Assembly (NCBI GenBank): GCA_036924085.1
Contig: JAVGWX010000007.1
Span: forward strand, 33,903,953-33,967,952
Direction: 5' to 3'
Origin: Ariolimax columbianus
Lineage: Eukaryota > Mollusca > Gastropoda > Stylommatophora > Arionidae
DNA: 64,000 nucleotides
The notes below the pieces were generated by a model. The model was not told where the DNA came from and made no database searches. It worked only from the letters and a program-made list of their open reading frames with translations. The translations under genes were made by a program, and so were the position numbers. Every line of letters begins with the position of its first letter. Position 1 is the stretch's first letter. Below, piece by piece: positions 21,901 to 36,100 of this stretch.

Positions 21901-24900
21901 ACCAGAATTACAGTACAGTGATATAAGCCAATAATAATACAACTAAAACAATGCACCAGAAAGTAACAAACATGGTTTTAGCCATGACATCTAATGCACA
22001 AATCCCTAGACCCCTTTCTGTGAATCATTAGCCAGCATACATCCAAGAAAAAATACAATATACAAGGGCTCTTCTTCACAGCTTAATTTCAATTTTCGCT
22101 TGCCCCCCCACAGGAGACCCTATGCACCCTCTCATTTCTCCGTATTCTAAACGGAGGAAGAATTTCATTGCCTCGCAGGAGGAAAACATTCAGATGGTGT
22201 AGAGGTGGAGTCCAAGAACGGGAGACAACAGACTCTGACACCGGTTCGACACTTAGGAGAAGAAGAACTCCTCAAACACTCCCTCCTCACGTTCCCCAAC
22301 GGTCCCCGCCACTGGGGATTGTAGATGAGAGCTGGCAGAGTGTCGTTTTGACTGTCATGGTGGCGTTAGACTGACGAACGGGCCTCAGATGCCTAGTCGG
22401 GATCAAGATGCTGAGCAGCGCATGAGCTGCAGTGGTCAGCGACCCATAGCTGACTGCTAGCGTCAGGGCCAGCGAACCATGGCTGCTAAGACCCTTCTAC
22501 ACCTCCACGCGGTAATCCTGGATAACAGGCTGCAACAGGGCAGACTGGCTAAGGAGAAGGGATCGAAGAAGGAATGCTAACCCGGTACTCATAAAATGCT
22601 TGCTGAAGTCGGATGTGTTGGACCAAAAGGTGCAAATATCGCAGTCAAGCTGTAAACTACAACACAACGCATTCCGTTCTCTGGAATACATTCTTCTACT
22701 TAAGCCCTTTCAGGGTTTGGTAGTGGGAGATTGAGAACGAACGAGGAAGAAGAAGAAGAAAAAGAAGATGCCTAGTCAAACATTATTATTATTATGAGGC
22801 AAGTAACCTTATCCTGTAAAACAAAAGGCTACAGAAACTGTACAAGCACATACATGCTTTGATGTAGGCTTCTTGCATAGATGTCAACTGTAGTGGTGAG
22901 TCCATGGAGGGAAAAATGAAAGCTTGTGTGGATCCTACGAGCAATGAAAGATTATGACTGCTGTACCCGAACGAGAGTTATGCAAGGGTTGACAAAATTT
23001 GTATCAGAGCAGGAGAGGGTCAATGACATAGTGAAAATGTCGGTTTCATCATTGTTAGCAAGCATGTCAAAAACATCATATCTATAAACAATCTCCTCAT
23101 GGCTTACAACATTGGAATTTCATGTTCAAGGACAGAAGAAAACACTTATCAAATGTTGGGCCACTAAATGCAAGTAATATTGAATGCAAGATGATAGTTG
23201 ACTAGGTCACAGTGGCCTTCAGCATTCAGTGATGTAGACACCAAATATCAGATTAAGTGCACAGTGTGAGCATTAGACAGGATGGAATCTAACATACGAA
23301 ATAACTACCACCACAATGAACACAATGGTGGATTCAAATGCATGAACTCATTTCTAATAGATCATACAGAAAAGGTACGGGAGCAAGTCCAGGTGGCAGT
23401 GAGAAAGGCTAACGCCATGTTAGGTATGATAAAAAGAAACATTTCACATAAGAGCAAGGAAGTGATATCATTAGTGAGTCCATATTATAGAGTGGTTATG
23501 GTTAGTTGGTTATTGATCCAGCGACCTATGGGCTCCTGCCCTTTGGCCTAATGCCATATAGTGGTATCTGCAAGTGTTTGTTGTTTAGTTCCGTACAAGT
23601 GTTCCACTTGTCTGACCTCGGAGGAAGAAGCTCTTTCCTTACACCCACAAGGGCTGGGCAATAGGAAGGATAGATGAATCTGAAGAAGAAATGGAAATGC
23701 TCTGGGTAAAATTCAAAGACATCCTCGAAGAGTCTGCGGTCATATAGAGAAGGGTGGAAGAGAAAGAGTACACCATGGTGGACAGAATAAGTGAAAATAA
23801 TAATACGAGAAAAGAAAAAGGCATAGAAGCAATACCTAGGGCCTAGGAACATAGAAGAACAAACAAAGAAATATAAAGAATATGTAAATATTAGAACAGA
23901 AGCAAAGAAGACTGTGCTCAAGGCCAAACAGAAATCCTGGGAAGAATTTGGAGAAAAACTTAAAAATAATGCAGGAGAAAACCAGAAACTGTTCTACAGG
24001 ACCTTAAAGAACATGAGGAAGGAAAAAGAATGCCCCCTGAAATTTGTTAAAGATAAACAAGGTGCGCTGTTGACCGCCCCAGAAGAGGTAATGTACAGAT
24101 GGAAAGAATATTTCTCAGATCTTCTTGGAGTGGAGGGAAATCAAGCTATGGAAGGAACAATCCCAATTCAAGAAGAGGGAGCCATGGAGGGAAACGATAA
24201 TATCACAATGGAAGAACTAAAAGCAGCATTGGAGAAAATTAAGATTGGTATAACAACAGAAATGGTTAAATACACGGGAACGGCAGGAGATATACTATTC
24301 ATGAAGATTCTCAAGGCAATTTGGTGCCACAAGAAGATACCAAGAGACTGGAAGGTTGCAATAATAATACCAATATTTAAAAAGGGCGACAATCGACAAT
24401 GTGAAAATCACAGAGGTATTTCCCTTCTCAGTGTCCCCGGGAAAGTCTACTCTAGGATTCTAGATTAAGAGGTCTAGCAGAACCAAATATGGATGAAACT
24501 CAATGTGGGTTTAGGGCAAACAGAAATAAAGACCGTATCTTTACACGCAGACAGCTAAGTGAAAAGGCTCTTGAATATGATAAAGAGATGCAACTCTGCT
24601 TTTTGGATTTGGGGAAAGTATTTGATAAAGTTCCTTGGGACAAACTCTGGGAGTGCCTTGATAAAGTTCCTTGGGACAAACTCTGGGAGTGCCTGACAAG
24701 GAAGAACATCCCAGGACCCCTGATCTCTGCCATACACAGTTTCTATAAAACATGCAGAAATTATGTGTGGACATCAAATCAAAAGTCAGGAGAGTTCAAG
24801 ACCACAAGAGGAGTAAGACAGGGTGACATTCTATCACCATACCTTTTCATACTCCTCATGGATGAAGTCATCAAAACCTGCAAGGAACGGACAAAAAAGT

Positions 24901-27900
24901 ATGAAGTAGGGTACTGGAAGATGAGACCAAGTCACATTTAGGAACTAGCATTAGCAGATGATGTGGCCCTGATCGTGGCCCTGATCACGAAATCCAAAGC
25001 ATATCTCCAGATCAACTTGCAGGTCTGGGAAGAAGAGTTGAAGAAGAGAGGAATGCACATCAGCAACTACAAGACAAAAACCATGGTGATCACCAGAGAT
25101 GAGACATCAGATAACCCTGGGAACACGAGCACTGGAGCAGGTCAGCAACTTTAAATATCTAGGAGTGGTAATAGACAGCACGGAAGGAATCAAAGAACAG
25201 TTAACTGCACGAAGGGCAGCAGCAGGTAGACTTTTCTGTGCAATAAACAGAGGATTCCTCAGTAAAAGAGAAATAAGCAGGAAAACAAAGATGGATGTAT
25301 ACCTCTCGACTTATGTGCCTGTCCTGACATATGGATGTGAGTCATGGGCAATGACTACAGCCCAAGAAAGGCAACTACAAACTTCAGAAATGAGGTATCT
25401 AAGAAAGGCGGTTCAGGTGACGAAAAGGGACAAGATCCGTAACCAGACAATATGTAGACATCTGGAAGTTCAAGCCCTGCAGACATGAGTGGAGCAATCT
25501 CAGTTACAGTGGTTTGGCCATGTCTGTAGAATGGAAGAAGATCGGATACCAAAGCGGTCATGGGAGATAAAAAGTAAAGGACGCAGACCCCCCGGACGTC
25601 CCAAAGTACGTTGGGAAGACAACATACAAAAGCCCCTAAGTGATCGAGGGCTGGATTGGAAAGAGGCAAGGAAAAAAGACATCGGATAGAGCAGTGTGGC
25701 GTTCTCTCTGGAAATCCTATACACCTCACGGTAGAAGAGGAGCGACTAAGTAAGTTAGTATTTTAAAAATATGAAATGTAAATACTTAAACTGAAAATGT
25801 ATAATATTTGTAAATTAAGATTTTTTTTCTCATTCGGACAACCTATTTCTTAATGCATACAAACTGTTTATTTATATCAAGACACACATAAAACTTTCCT
25901 AACTTCTGTGAAAATGGATATACTCTATAATGATCCTGAATTAGAAGTTTCTTTGCTGCTGAAGGATTTAAATATTATTGTTAAACAATACTTTCTGTTC
26001 TGCAAATTGACATTTGTCCAATTCCAATCCTTAATATCTTTAAAAAATATTTGTAACTGTTTATATGTGAAACTTATAATCTGACCTTGAACTTGTTACA
26101 CTTGGCTACAATCTCCACCTCAAAGGGTATCTTGTCCGAAAAAAGAGATGGTAATGAGTGTCTTTCTTCTTTCTGCCAAATCCCATTTTTTCTACTGTTG
26201 AGAACAACAACGTTTTGATCACGGCGAGGGTTGACGACCAGAGCAATATCATCACTAAGGGAAGTTCCATTAATCAAGTTGATTTCAAACCTGTAATGAA
26301 TCACATATAAACACACAGGTTAAAGTTGAAGACATCTCAGATAAATACTCTGTATTTTTTTTAAAGGTATGTAGTCATTCTAAATACAAGTTGTAAGAAA
26401 AATAATGTAGATTAATCTACAGTTTTGCATAAGTTCAGTTCAGTTCAGTTCATCCCGTAACCCACCAGGTCGTTGGGGCACACATGAAGACATGGAAATC
26501 CCACGATAATAGATTTCGTTTTTGTCCTCATGTGTGATTCTTATGCTTGAAATCACCTGGCTGCGCCCATCTCCTCTTCAAGCTGCGGTGGGCCAACATC
26601 TGCAAGTAACCTGAAGGAGCCCGTACCCCCAAGCGAGCCATTGCCTCGTTAGCCTAGAGCCTCACGGTTCTAGTTGCCCAGTGTGCACCCCGAGGAGGTG
26701 AGGTTGGCTTGTGAGCTCACTTTAATCGGCAGGCTACTAATTTCACATTTCACTCTTCCAGGGAAGAGCTAGTCGACCTTGGCGCCAAGCTTGAGCACAC
26801 CTTACATCTTCCGGTCATGGCAAGCAATGTCCAAGCAGGTCGTGCACACCAACCAAGGACGGTGCGCAATCCGTAGTGACGTCCTATCCAACAACATTAC
26901 ACATGAAGAACAGATCGTGTATCTCCGAAATCCGATGACATTTACACACATAGGCTTCCTGTGAATAGTGTAGGACGTGCTAGAAATGATCGTCACACAA
27001 CACCGCGCTCAACACATGAAGTGGAACGAACAAACCACACGAATAGCGCAGACCATGAGAGCAGCTGTTGCTTGGTCGCCATCTTACATAAGAACAGCAA
27101 CAAAAGTCTAAAGCTATTAGACATAGAAGTCTTGTGCTTCAATCTTTTAAATCATAAATAGTGATGTAGACAGTTAAACTCCAACAGTTTGATCGAGTTA
27201 TTTTTTTAATGTTTCCTGATTTTGACTTCATTTATTGACTTTTTGTTTATTAAAAATGTCTTTATATTGGTTTAGAAGACTGCCGAGTCTGTAAACAACT
27301 CTTTTTCCTTGATCTGAAAACTGTGCATCTAATATTCTTGAATGCATTACTTGACCCTGCCTGAATTATTTTCTGTGGCAATGCATTCCAAGCATTCACC
27401 ACACTCTGACTAAAAAATTATTGCCTAATATCCAATCTGGACTTTTCTTTAATTAATTTGTAACTGTGCCCTCTTGTTCTTGACTGCTCAGATTTAACTT
27501 CAAATATAACAGATTTGTCTCTAACAGTGAGACATTTTTTTGGTAACTTTCATAACTTCTTTGACACAGACTTCCTTTAAGGAAGTGAACTTTGGTGATA
27601 GGTTAATACTACTGAAGCAATAAATGAAGGAAAGTGATACAATCATAAAGAAAAATATGAATTCACCTTTTCCCTTCAGGATAAAAGTAGCCTTTTGTAA
27701 CAACCAGATCACTATCTTCTAGGCCTGAAGGAATTACCTTGACGTGAGGATTTGGCTGAGGAAAGCAGAACATCTTAAATTGTTGTGAGGGCTAACATTT
27801 ATCTCAATTTTCAACAGAAAAGAAAACGTAAAATATAAAAAAGTACCAATACTCCCAAGCTCCACTCCCTGAATGGTCCTTTCAACATATGGTTTAAGGT

Positions 27901-30122
27901 GTTTGTAATAAACTCAATGGAAGATCACTGGTCCAGAGTCAAAGGAATTCTTCTTCTTCTTCTTCTGCGTACGCAGTCAGACAGTAATCATTATTTTTTC
28001 GAAAAAAGCGGCGGTCATCCTGAGGCTGTCGCCACTGCCATAGAGCTTGTCTTGCAGTTCCACTGGTGATGGCCACATCTGCTCTCTCTGATCCTCGTAT
28101 GTCGGGCAGTTCTGCAGCAGATGTTCAGCGGTCATTTTGCCAGTACCGCACGGGCATTCGTCGGTACCTCCTATCTTCAATTTGTTGAATAGGTGGTACC
28201 TCAGTCTATTGTGGCCAGTGCGAAGTCTGAAGACAACGACCTGCTCTCTTCGGTTCAACTGGTAATAGGCATCGTTTTTGGTGTAACCAGTATGTTCGGT
28301 TTCCCATTTGGTCATGTACCTGGCTTTAATAAGCCGTTTTGACTCTTCGTACGTCACAAAGGAATTCAATCTTTCAAATGCTTCTGTAACATCAAACTTA
28401 GGAATGTCCCACTCCAGAGATCCCCAACAATAGTGCTCCAATTGCTATCCTCCCATTGCGTAATCACAGGAAATGAAAGAGCGACACTCTAGCAAAAGAT
28501 GGCAGTCTTCTTTTTCATCGATCAACAGATACTATGCTTTTTGTCCTATCAGGTTTACGAAGGAGACTGCGTTTCAGGTCTTCACCGGTCGCCCACAGCT
28601 TATCGAGCATGGTCGCTCCCCAAGGCCAGACTGCCTCTCTTTGGTCTGCATAGGTAGAGCAGTCCTGCAGAATATGTTCTGGTGTTTGCTTAGATGCGTC
28701 ACAATTGTACGTGGCAGTGTCTCTGAGACCCATTCTGTGTAGGTGGGCCTTGAGTCTAGAATGTCCCATTCTGAGTCTGAAGATTTGTGTCTGCCCATCT
28801 ATGCCAAGTTTGTCTATGCTGTCATTTTCTGGCTTGTGGTATTTGTACTGCTCTCTCCATTCTGTCCTCATTGATCGTTTGATGAGTATCTTTGCTTCTT
28901 TATAGCTCTGTGGATGGGGAATCTGTGTGCCACCATTTCTGGCTTTTGCGTGCTCATCTGCTTTCTCGTTTCTGGGGATCCCACAGTAGGCCAGAATCTA
29001 TTTCTGTTATCCATCATTTGCGGGGTCAACTCTTGACTTTGTATTACTCTCCCACTGCGGAATCACAGGAAATGAGAGAGCTGACCCTCTAGCAAAAGAT
29101 GGCAGTAAAGAGGCACAATTTAATCATCGAGTACCGTATAGAGAAATCAAGAACATCATCAGAAACCAGTATATATGCCAATGGAGAAAATACAGAAACA
29201 TAAGCAGTACACCATACCCATTTCACCAACTCAAAAGAAACCAACAAACCACCTTATTTCGCTTGAGAACTGGTCACTGCAGACTACTAGAACATCTATA
29301 TCAACTAAAGATCTCACACACAGATGAATGCCCACATGGAACGGGCAGGCCAAAATCAAGAGCACATTCTACAAGAATTCCCACTTTATAGGAAAATGAG
29401 ATGCCAGACCTGGCCAGAGGGTGCGGAGCTGAGATAAAAGTTGTTGGACAACTGCTTTGATCTAGTGAAGACTACAGACTTCATTATGGAGACTGGCCTG
29501 CAGACATAGCATGACCAAAGACCCTGAACACAAAGAAGAAGAGAAATGTACCACAGAAAGCCAAATTTATATCCCCATTCACCTCACCTTTTGTAGCTAA
29601 CACCCAATATCTCATGTTTCATCCCATTGAAAATTTTCAATCCATCTCCACTTCACATAAGTTTTGTTTGAAGTTTGTGTAACAGTTCCAGCCAAAGCAT
29701 TGGCGTTAACGGCACAGGTGATGAGGTTGGCGACTCTGAGAACAAAGATACCTAAATGTGTACCAAGGTAACCCAACGTCTCAACACTATACCAAGGTCA
29801 CTCACCGTCTCAACACTAAGTCGTTAAAGGAAAGCAGGGGGTTGAGGGAAAGAATGTGTCTGGTTCAGGAAGGGGTTACAAGCTCCCCACTCTGGCGTTT
29901 CAATATGGGTAGTGAGGGTTAGTGACAGACAGAGGCCAGCAGGGCTTGCTGCGACATTTTAGAATTTAAGAAATTCAGGGTGATTCGATCCAATAACAAC
30001 TAAGTGGAGGTAGATCTAACTAGAGTGATGCTGTGTCAGACCACCCACAGAGGTCCATTGGACAGCTCTGATACTGCTTGAGACTATATAATACTAGGCA
30101 AAGTTTAACTCAAGCAGACTGG

Positions 30123-30196
<74 letters not shown>

Positions 30197-33100
30197 AGAA
30201 TTTAACTAGTGGTCTGTTTAGTTCACCGACTTTATAGAAGAGCGATTGTTAGCCTGCTACTAGTTGAGCTGGCTGTTTTACGAATGTTATGAAGATTGAA
30301 TAAATTGCAGGGTGACTGAACCAGCATACGCCTTTGAGTCTTGGCAGTGTGTTGGACACCCTGTGACTAGAAGAGATTTGGATGTGTGTGTGCGGGACAC
30401 CTAGGGAACGATGTGTGTTCCAGAGTGTGTGCATACGCAGATCGATTGAGTGTGTGATCACATGTGAGTATACATTGAACAGATTGAAGGTATCTGATTG
30501 TATAATGTAACGATCACCCGCCTGAGAGGATCTGAATGAGTGAATGCACAGAATGCGATAGGGAATACGAGTTTGTGAGAGTGTGTTGAGGGTGGAGATA
30601 AAGGAAAGAGAGTGTATTGCCAAGAACTGCGTTGAATTTAGTTGGGGGTGATATTCAAAAGCTTACTTTTACAACCTTCACAATTATTAATAATAATAAT
30701 AATAATATATAATGTAGGATTACTTAGTTAAGATGTATTTCTTGTGTTGTTTGTAACCTCATTGCACTCACTTCAACAATTTTGCTTGAATAAAATACAA
30801 ATAAATCTGCCACCTGCTGTTTGATATGTTACTTTTTTGTGTGGTCAAGAATGATGTGGATGCACGTTGTAACATTCAAGATAGAAAAACCCGAGTGAAA
30901 GCCTGGACTTTGCCAGATTTGTTATAATTATTATGTACAAGGGGAAGAAGACAAAATATACTGATCAGACATGTTGGTCAGGGTCAGGCAAAACATACTG
31001 GCCAAGACCCTCACCCCGGCTTCCTAGTAGCCATCCATGGAAACGGGCTGTTTTCATGGCAGCCTGGCTAAAGAGGTGAGGGATCGATGTGATCCCTTAG
31101 TAGTGGGTGAAGCCAAGCATAGCACAACCACCTCGAGGACCCTTGTTAACCTTCAACAGCATGCTCAGGATGTGAGGAATGCAACTGCAACCATCTACTT
31201 AACGTCCTTTTCAGGGCAAACAAAAGAGTAACCTACTCATTGTGGGCATTCGCAAACAACATTATGAACAAATTAGAAAATTATTATCATTGACATACAA
31301 TAAAGAATTCCCCCCCCCCCCCGACCCCCCCCCCCCCCCCCCAAAAAAAAAAAGAAAAAAAAAAAAGAAAAAAGAATAGAGATTGATATGCTATGGTATG
31401 ATTGTTGTTGTTCCTGTGGAATGCCCAAAAGGAGTTAGGTTACTTTTGTGTGCCCTGAAAAGAGGGATTAGTGGCGGGTTGCAGCAGCTTTTCTCTGAGC
31501 TCCTGTAGAACGTGGACATTTTGCTCTGTTGCCAACTGCTCATTTTTCCTCGTTAGCTCTGGAACCTCCAAGATTATTTTGGACCAGTCCTGGCTCTGTG
31601 TCCAGGGTTCTGGAATAAGTGCTTCGCACCTTTTGGTTTCAGCGTCAAGGATGTCTGCGTGTTTTCTGTGGGTGGTTGGGGCTTTTCCTTAGTTGTCTGT
31701 TTTTTATTCTCTCTTGGAACTTCTGGTGCAGATGATTATCAGGTAGCGTCTTTAGTTTTTCAAACATTAAGGGATTTATATTTTCTCCTTAATTCAAGGG
31801 GTTCAATATTTGTTTTTCCCAGCTCTGTAATTGGAATGCTTTTTAACGCCCAAAGGGTAACTCTTAGACCCATATTTGGAATTCTGTCTAGTTTTCATGT
31901 TTTTGTTTTGCATAATCTTGAAATCGAATGAAATAGAAACTTTATCATTTCAAAATTTTTTATAAATATCCATAAGCACATCTCCCATTTTGAATAATGG
32001 GCAAGAAGGAAGTGATGTCTATTTACATTCAAATACGCGTGTTCATCCGTTTCCATAGCATTAACATGGATGCTTATAGACAAAATTACCATTCGTTGTT
32101 GTTTGACTTCGCACTGCACTGTGCGTTTCATAGAAAAAAAAAAATGGTTTCAGGCCTCTCGTGAAACTAAGTGTGCTGTAAAGGTTAAGCTACAAGACAT
32201 TATATGAAAAACTATGCCCTATGGTGGAAGAGAAGTGATTAAGTATAGCCAAGTTAAACTATGCCCTATGGTAGAAGAGAAGTGACTAAGTATAGCCAAG
32301 TTAAACTATGCCCTATGGTAGAAGAGAAGTGACTAAGTATAGCCAAGTTAAACTATGCCATATGGTAGAAGAGAAGTGACTAAGTATAGCCAAGTTAAAC
32401 TATGCCCTTTGGTAGAAGAGAAGTGACTAAGTATAGCCAAGTTAAACTATGCCCTATAGTAGAAGAGAAGTGACTAAGTATAGCCAATTCAAACTATGAA
32501 TAATCATGTACTGTAAATACTACCACATAAGGAATGAAGCAATACCATTGGGTCTGTGAATACCCCATCCATCAAAGTCACATCTCCATTTATATTCAGG
32601 TACTTGATGTCTGCACGTGGGATGCGGTAGACATACGAGGTGAAAAACTTGTTATTGACGTAGACCTGAGAAAATAAACAAAAAAGGAAATATAATTGCA
32701 TATGTGAATTGGATCACGTTTCTCTAAACTTGGTTGGCATGTTTCAAGTGCGTGAGAGGGTGCTCTCCATGTCGCGCGGCAGTGTGTGTGTATAGTTTGC
32801 CACAAGTCACACCTCCAAGCAAGTGAATGAAACTGAATTGTGTTGTGTTGTCATAGGTAGCTGCTTGCATCAGGGTCAATGACGCATAGCTGACCAAGAC
32901 ACTACTCCAGCTCCAAGTGGTCCTGGAAACAGACTGCAGCCATGCAGCCCGGCTAAAAGAAATGGAATTATAAAAACAAAGGCAAACCTTGTCCCAAAAA
33001 TACCATCCTGAAACCGGATGTGCCGAGCCTAAAGGTGCATATATCGCAGCTCCACTGTAAACTACAACACAATATCAAAACATCCTTTTCAACATCCTTT

Positions 33101-36100
33101 AACAATGAAATATTGGACGTAAAGTCTGGTGCAAACAGTCGCAATATTTCCAACTACAACATCATATATTAAAGTTGTCATAGTAAATAGCTCAAAATAT
33201 AAGGCTGATTACCAGAGTTAGATCTTCAAGCTGAGAACAGCCCATGCTCCTCTCAACAAACACCTGAATAGATTAGACCCATTACGTGAACCAAACTGCA
33301 GAGTCAACCATGACCACGAGGAGGAACACCTCCTGACTTTGTGCCCAAGGCTGGCTGATCTGCGGAACCTGCTGTTACCACCACACCCTACCATACTCAA
33401 CACGCTCTACATATCACTACAACAATTGCGGAGGACGTGTGCTTTTGTTCGGGGGCCTGTGAGTCTTTCAGATGTGCCTTAATGTTGAATCTGCTCTACG
33501 TAATAGATATTCTGGTGTGGATCTACTGCCCTGGTCATTCTGTGGTTCAAGGCAACGAAAGAGCTGACATCATGACTTCACAGACACCAATCACGGGTAT
33601 ACTGGATATGGGACATTTGGAAGACTAACAAAGATCTTAAATGGCGGCACTAAAATAGATGAATCAGCAATTCGCAGGCTGGAGATCTTTGATCTTGAAC
33701 GATGTTCAACCGGATTGGGGTGCAAGAGGAGACTGAGCAGAAGTGTGTACAATCAACTAGCTCCAGGAACCATCAGTATCCACAACTTTTACCATTTACC
33801 GAGAAAGACTGAGCACCTATTGGTATGCCTGAAGTGCAGTGAAGTCGATTCTTATGAACAGAATAAAACATAACAGAACACACCATCAGCAAAAATGCAT
33901 TCAGATTATCACTGAATTCAATAACTAATCAGCTTGACTGCTTTAAGCACAAGGTCACAAACTCCCCTAAACACAAGGTCACAAATTACTTTAAACACAA
34001 GATCACGGACAACTTTATACACAAGGTTACAGACTTATCTACACTAAACAATATATGGAGATCCAGATATATTAAGATTCACACCAACATTAGAACATTC
34101 AACGCAAGTGTGAAATCGATGTTGCTTTATTGAGCGGAGACATGGAGAACGACCAAGGTCATACAACAAAGACTCCGGTGCTTCGTTAACAGATGCCTGT
34201 GAAGAATAATGGACATACAGTGGCAGGTCATGGTGAGAAATGAAGACTTGTGGGAAAAGAACCAACAACAGCCATTGGTACAACAAATTAAGCGAAGAAA
34301 ATGAGGCTGGATAGGACATACGGTGCGGAAGGCCCAGTCTAACACAGTCAGACAGGCCCTTACATGGAATCCCCAGGAGAAAAGAGAGAGCGGGAGACCC
34401 ACAAATAAGTGGAGAAGAGAATGTGAGAAGGCGCTAAAATTATATACTAAAATTAAATAACTACACCTGGAGAGAGACGCAGAAAAAAGCAACCCAGGAC
34501 CGTGTACGCTGGCGAAATGTTGTCGATGGCCTATGCACCGCGAGAAGTGACGGGCTTTGATTGATTAACAGTCTAAACACAAAATCACAGAATGCTCTAA
34601 ACACAAAATCACAAACTTATCTAAACACAAAGTCATAGACCAACCAAATGGTCATACTCTAAATACAAGGTCACAGACAACTCTAAACACAAGGTCATAG
34701 ACTACTCTAAACACAAGGTCATAGACTACTCTAAACACAAGATCACAGACTACTCTAAACACAAAGTCACAGACTAAACACAAAGTCACAGACTAAACAC
34801 AAAATCACAGACTAAACACAAGGTCACAACACTACTATTAGCACATCGTCATATACTACTTTAAGCACAAGGTCAGAGACTACTATTGCACAAGGTCACA
34901 TACTAAACACAAGGTTACAGACTACTCTAAACACAAGGTCACACCCTTTTTACTTCCCGAACTTACATTAAAGCGATCTTTATTTGCAATGAAGAGCACT
35001 TCAAAGAACTCTCTCCAACCGAATGGACACCATCCCTGGCCTCTCTCTGCTGCCTGCCATGAGCCCATCTTAGTGTTCAGAACAGCATCTCCCTCGGGCG
35101 GACGTGGGTTGAAATGAAGGCCGATTTGTTCACCTGCGGCGTCTACGTTGAAGTTGATGGCAAACCTGTTGTTATTTTATTAGTCAAGAAATAAGTTTGG
35201 TGGACAGCGCTAAACAAATATCAATCAATCAATCAAAGATCTGTCAGCTCCATGTGGAGCATAGTGTCTCTACAATTACTCGCCAAGCCTTCCTATCATG
35301 AGCCATCTGAGCCAATTCTGTCTTCGTCCTGTTTGCTGCCTTTATATTTGATTGTAGCTCACTCTTCCATGAGTGTCTTGGTCTTCCTCTACTTCGCTTG
35401 CCCTGTGCATTTCAGAACAGAGCTTGTCTGGTAATATTACCAACTGGTTTCTGTAATATGTGGCCTTTTAAATCGCCATTGCCTCCTCCGCATTTCATGA
35501 TCTACTGTATTTGTCCATTTTTTTTCTATCAGTTCCACGTTAGTGATCTTGTTGTACCATTTCCATCTTTGTATTTTGGGCAGGCAACCATTTAGGAAAG
35601 TCTGTAACAAAAAGCTTAGACTAAATACCATCTGGAGGAGCTGGATTTTGTGGATGATGTAGCCCTTCTGTCCCACAGCCAAAGCCAAATGCAGAGGAAC
35701 CCGGATAGACTGGATTATACCTCTAAATGGGATCAAGATGCTGAGCAGCGCATGAGCTGTAGTGGTCAGCGACTCATAGCTGACTGCTAGCATCAGGGCC
35801 AGCGAACCATAGCTGCCAAGACCCTTCTACACTACCACGCAGTGATCCTGGATAACAGGCTGCAACAGGGCAGACTGGCTAAGGAGAAGGAATCGAAGAG
35901 GGAATGCTAACTCGGTACTCAAAAAATGCTTGCTGAAGTCGGATGTGTTGAACCGAAAGGTGCAGATACCGAAAGGTGCAGATATCGCAGTCAAGCTGTA
36001 AACTTCGACACAACGCATTCCGTTCTCTTGACTACATTCTGCTACTTAAGCCCTTTCAGGGTTTGGTAGTGGGAGATTGAGAACTAACGAAGCCAAACCA

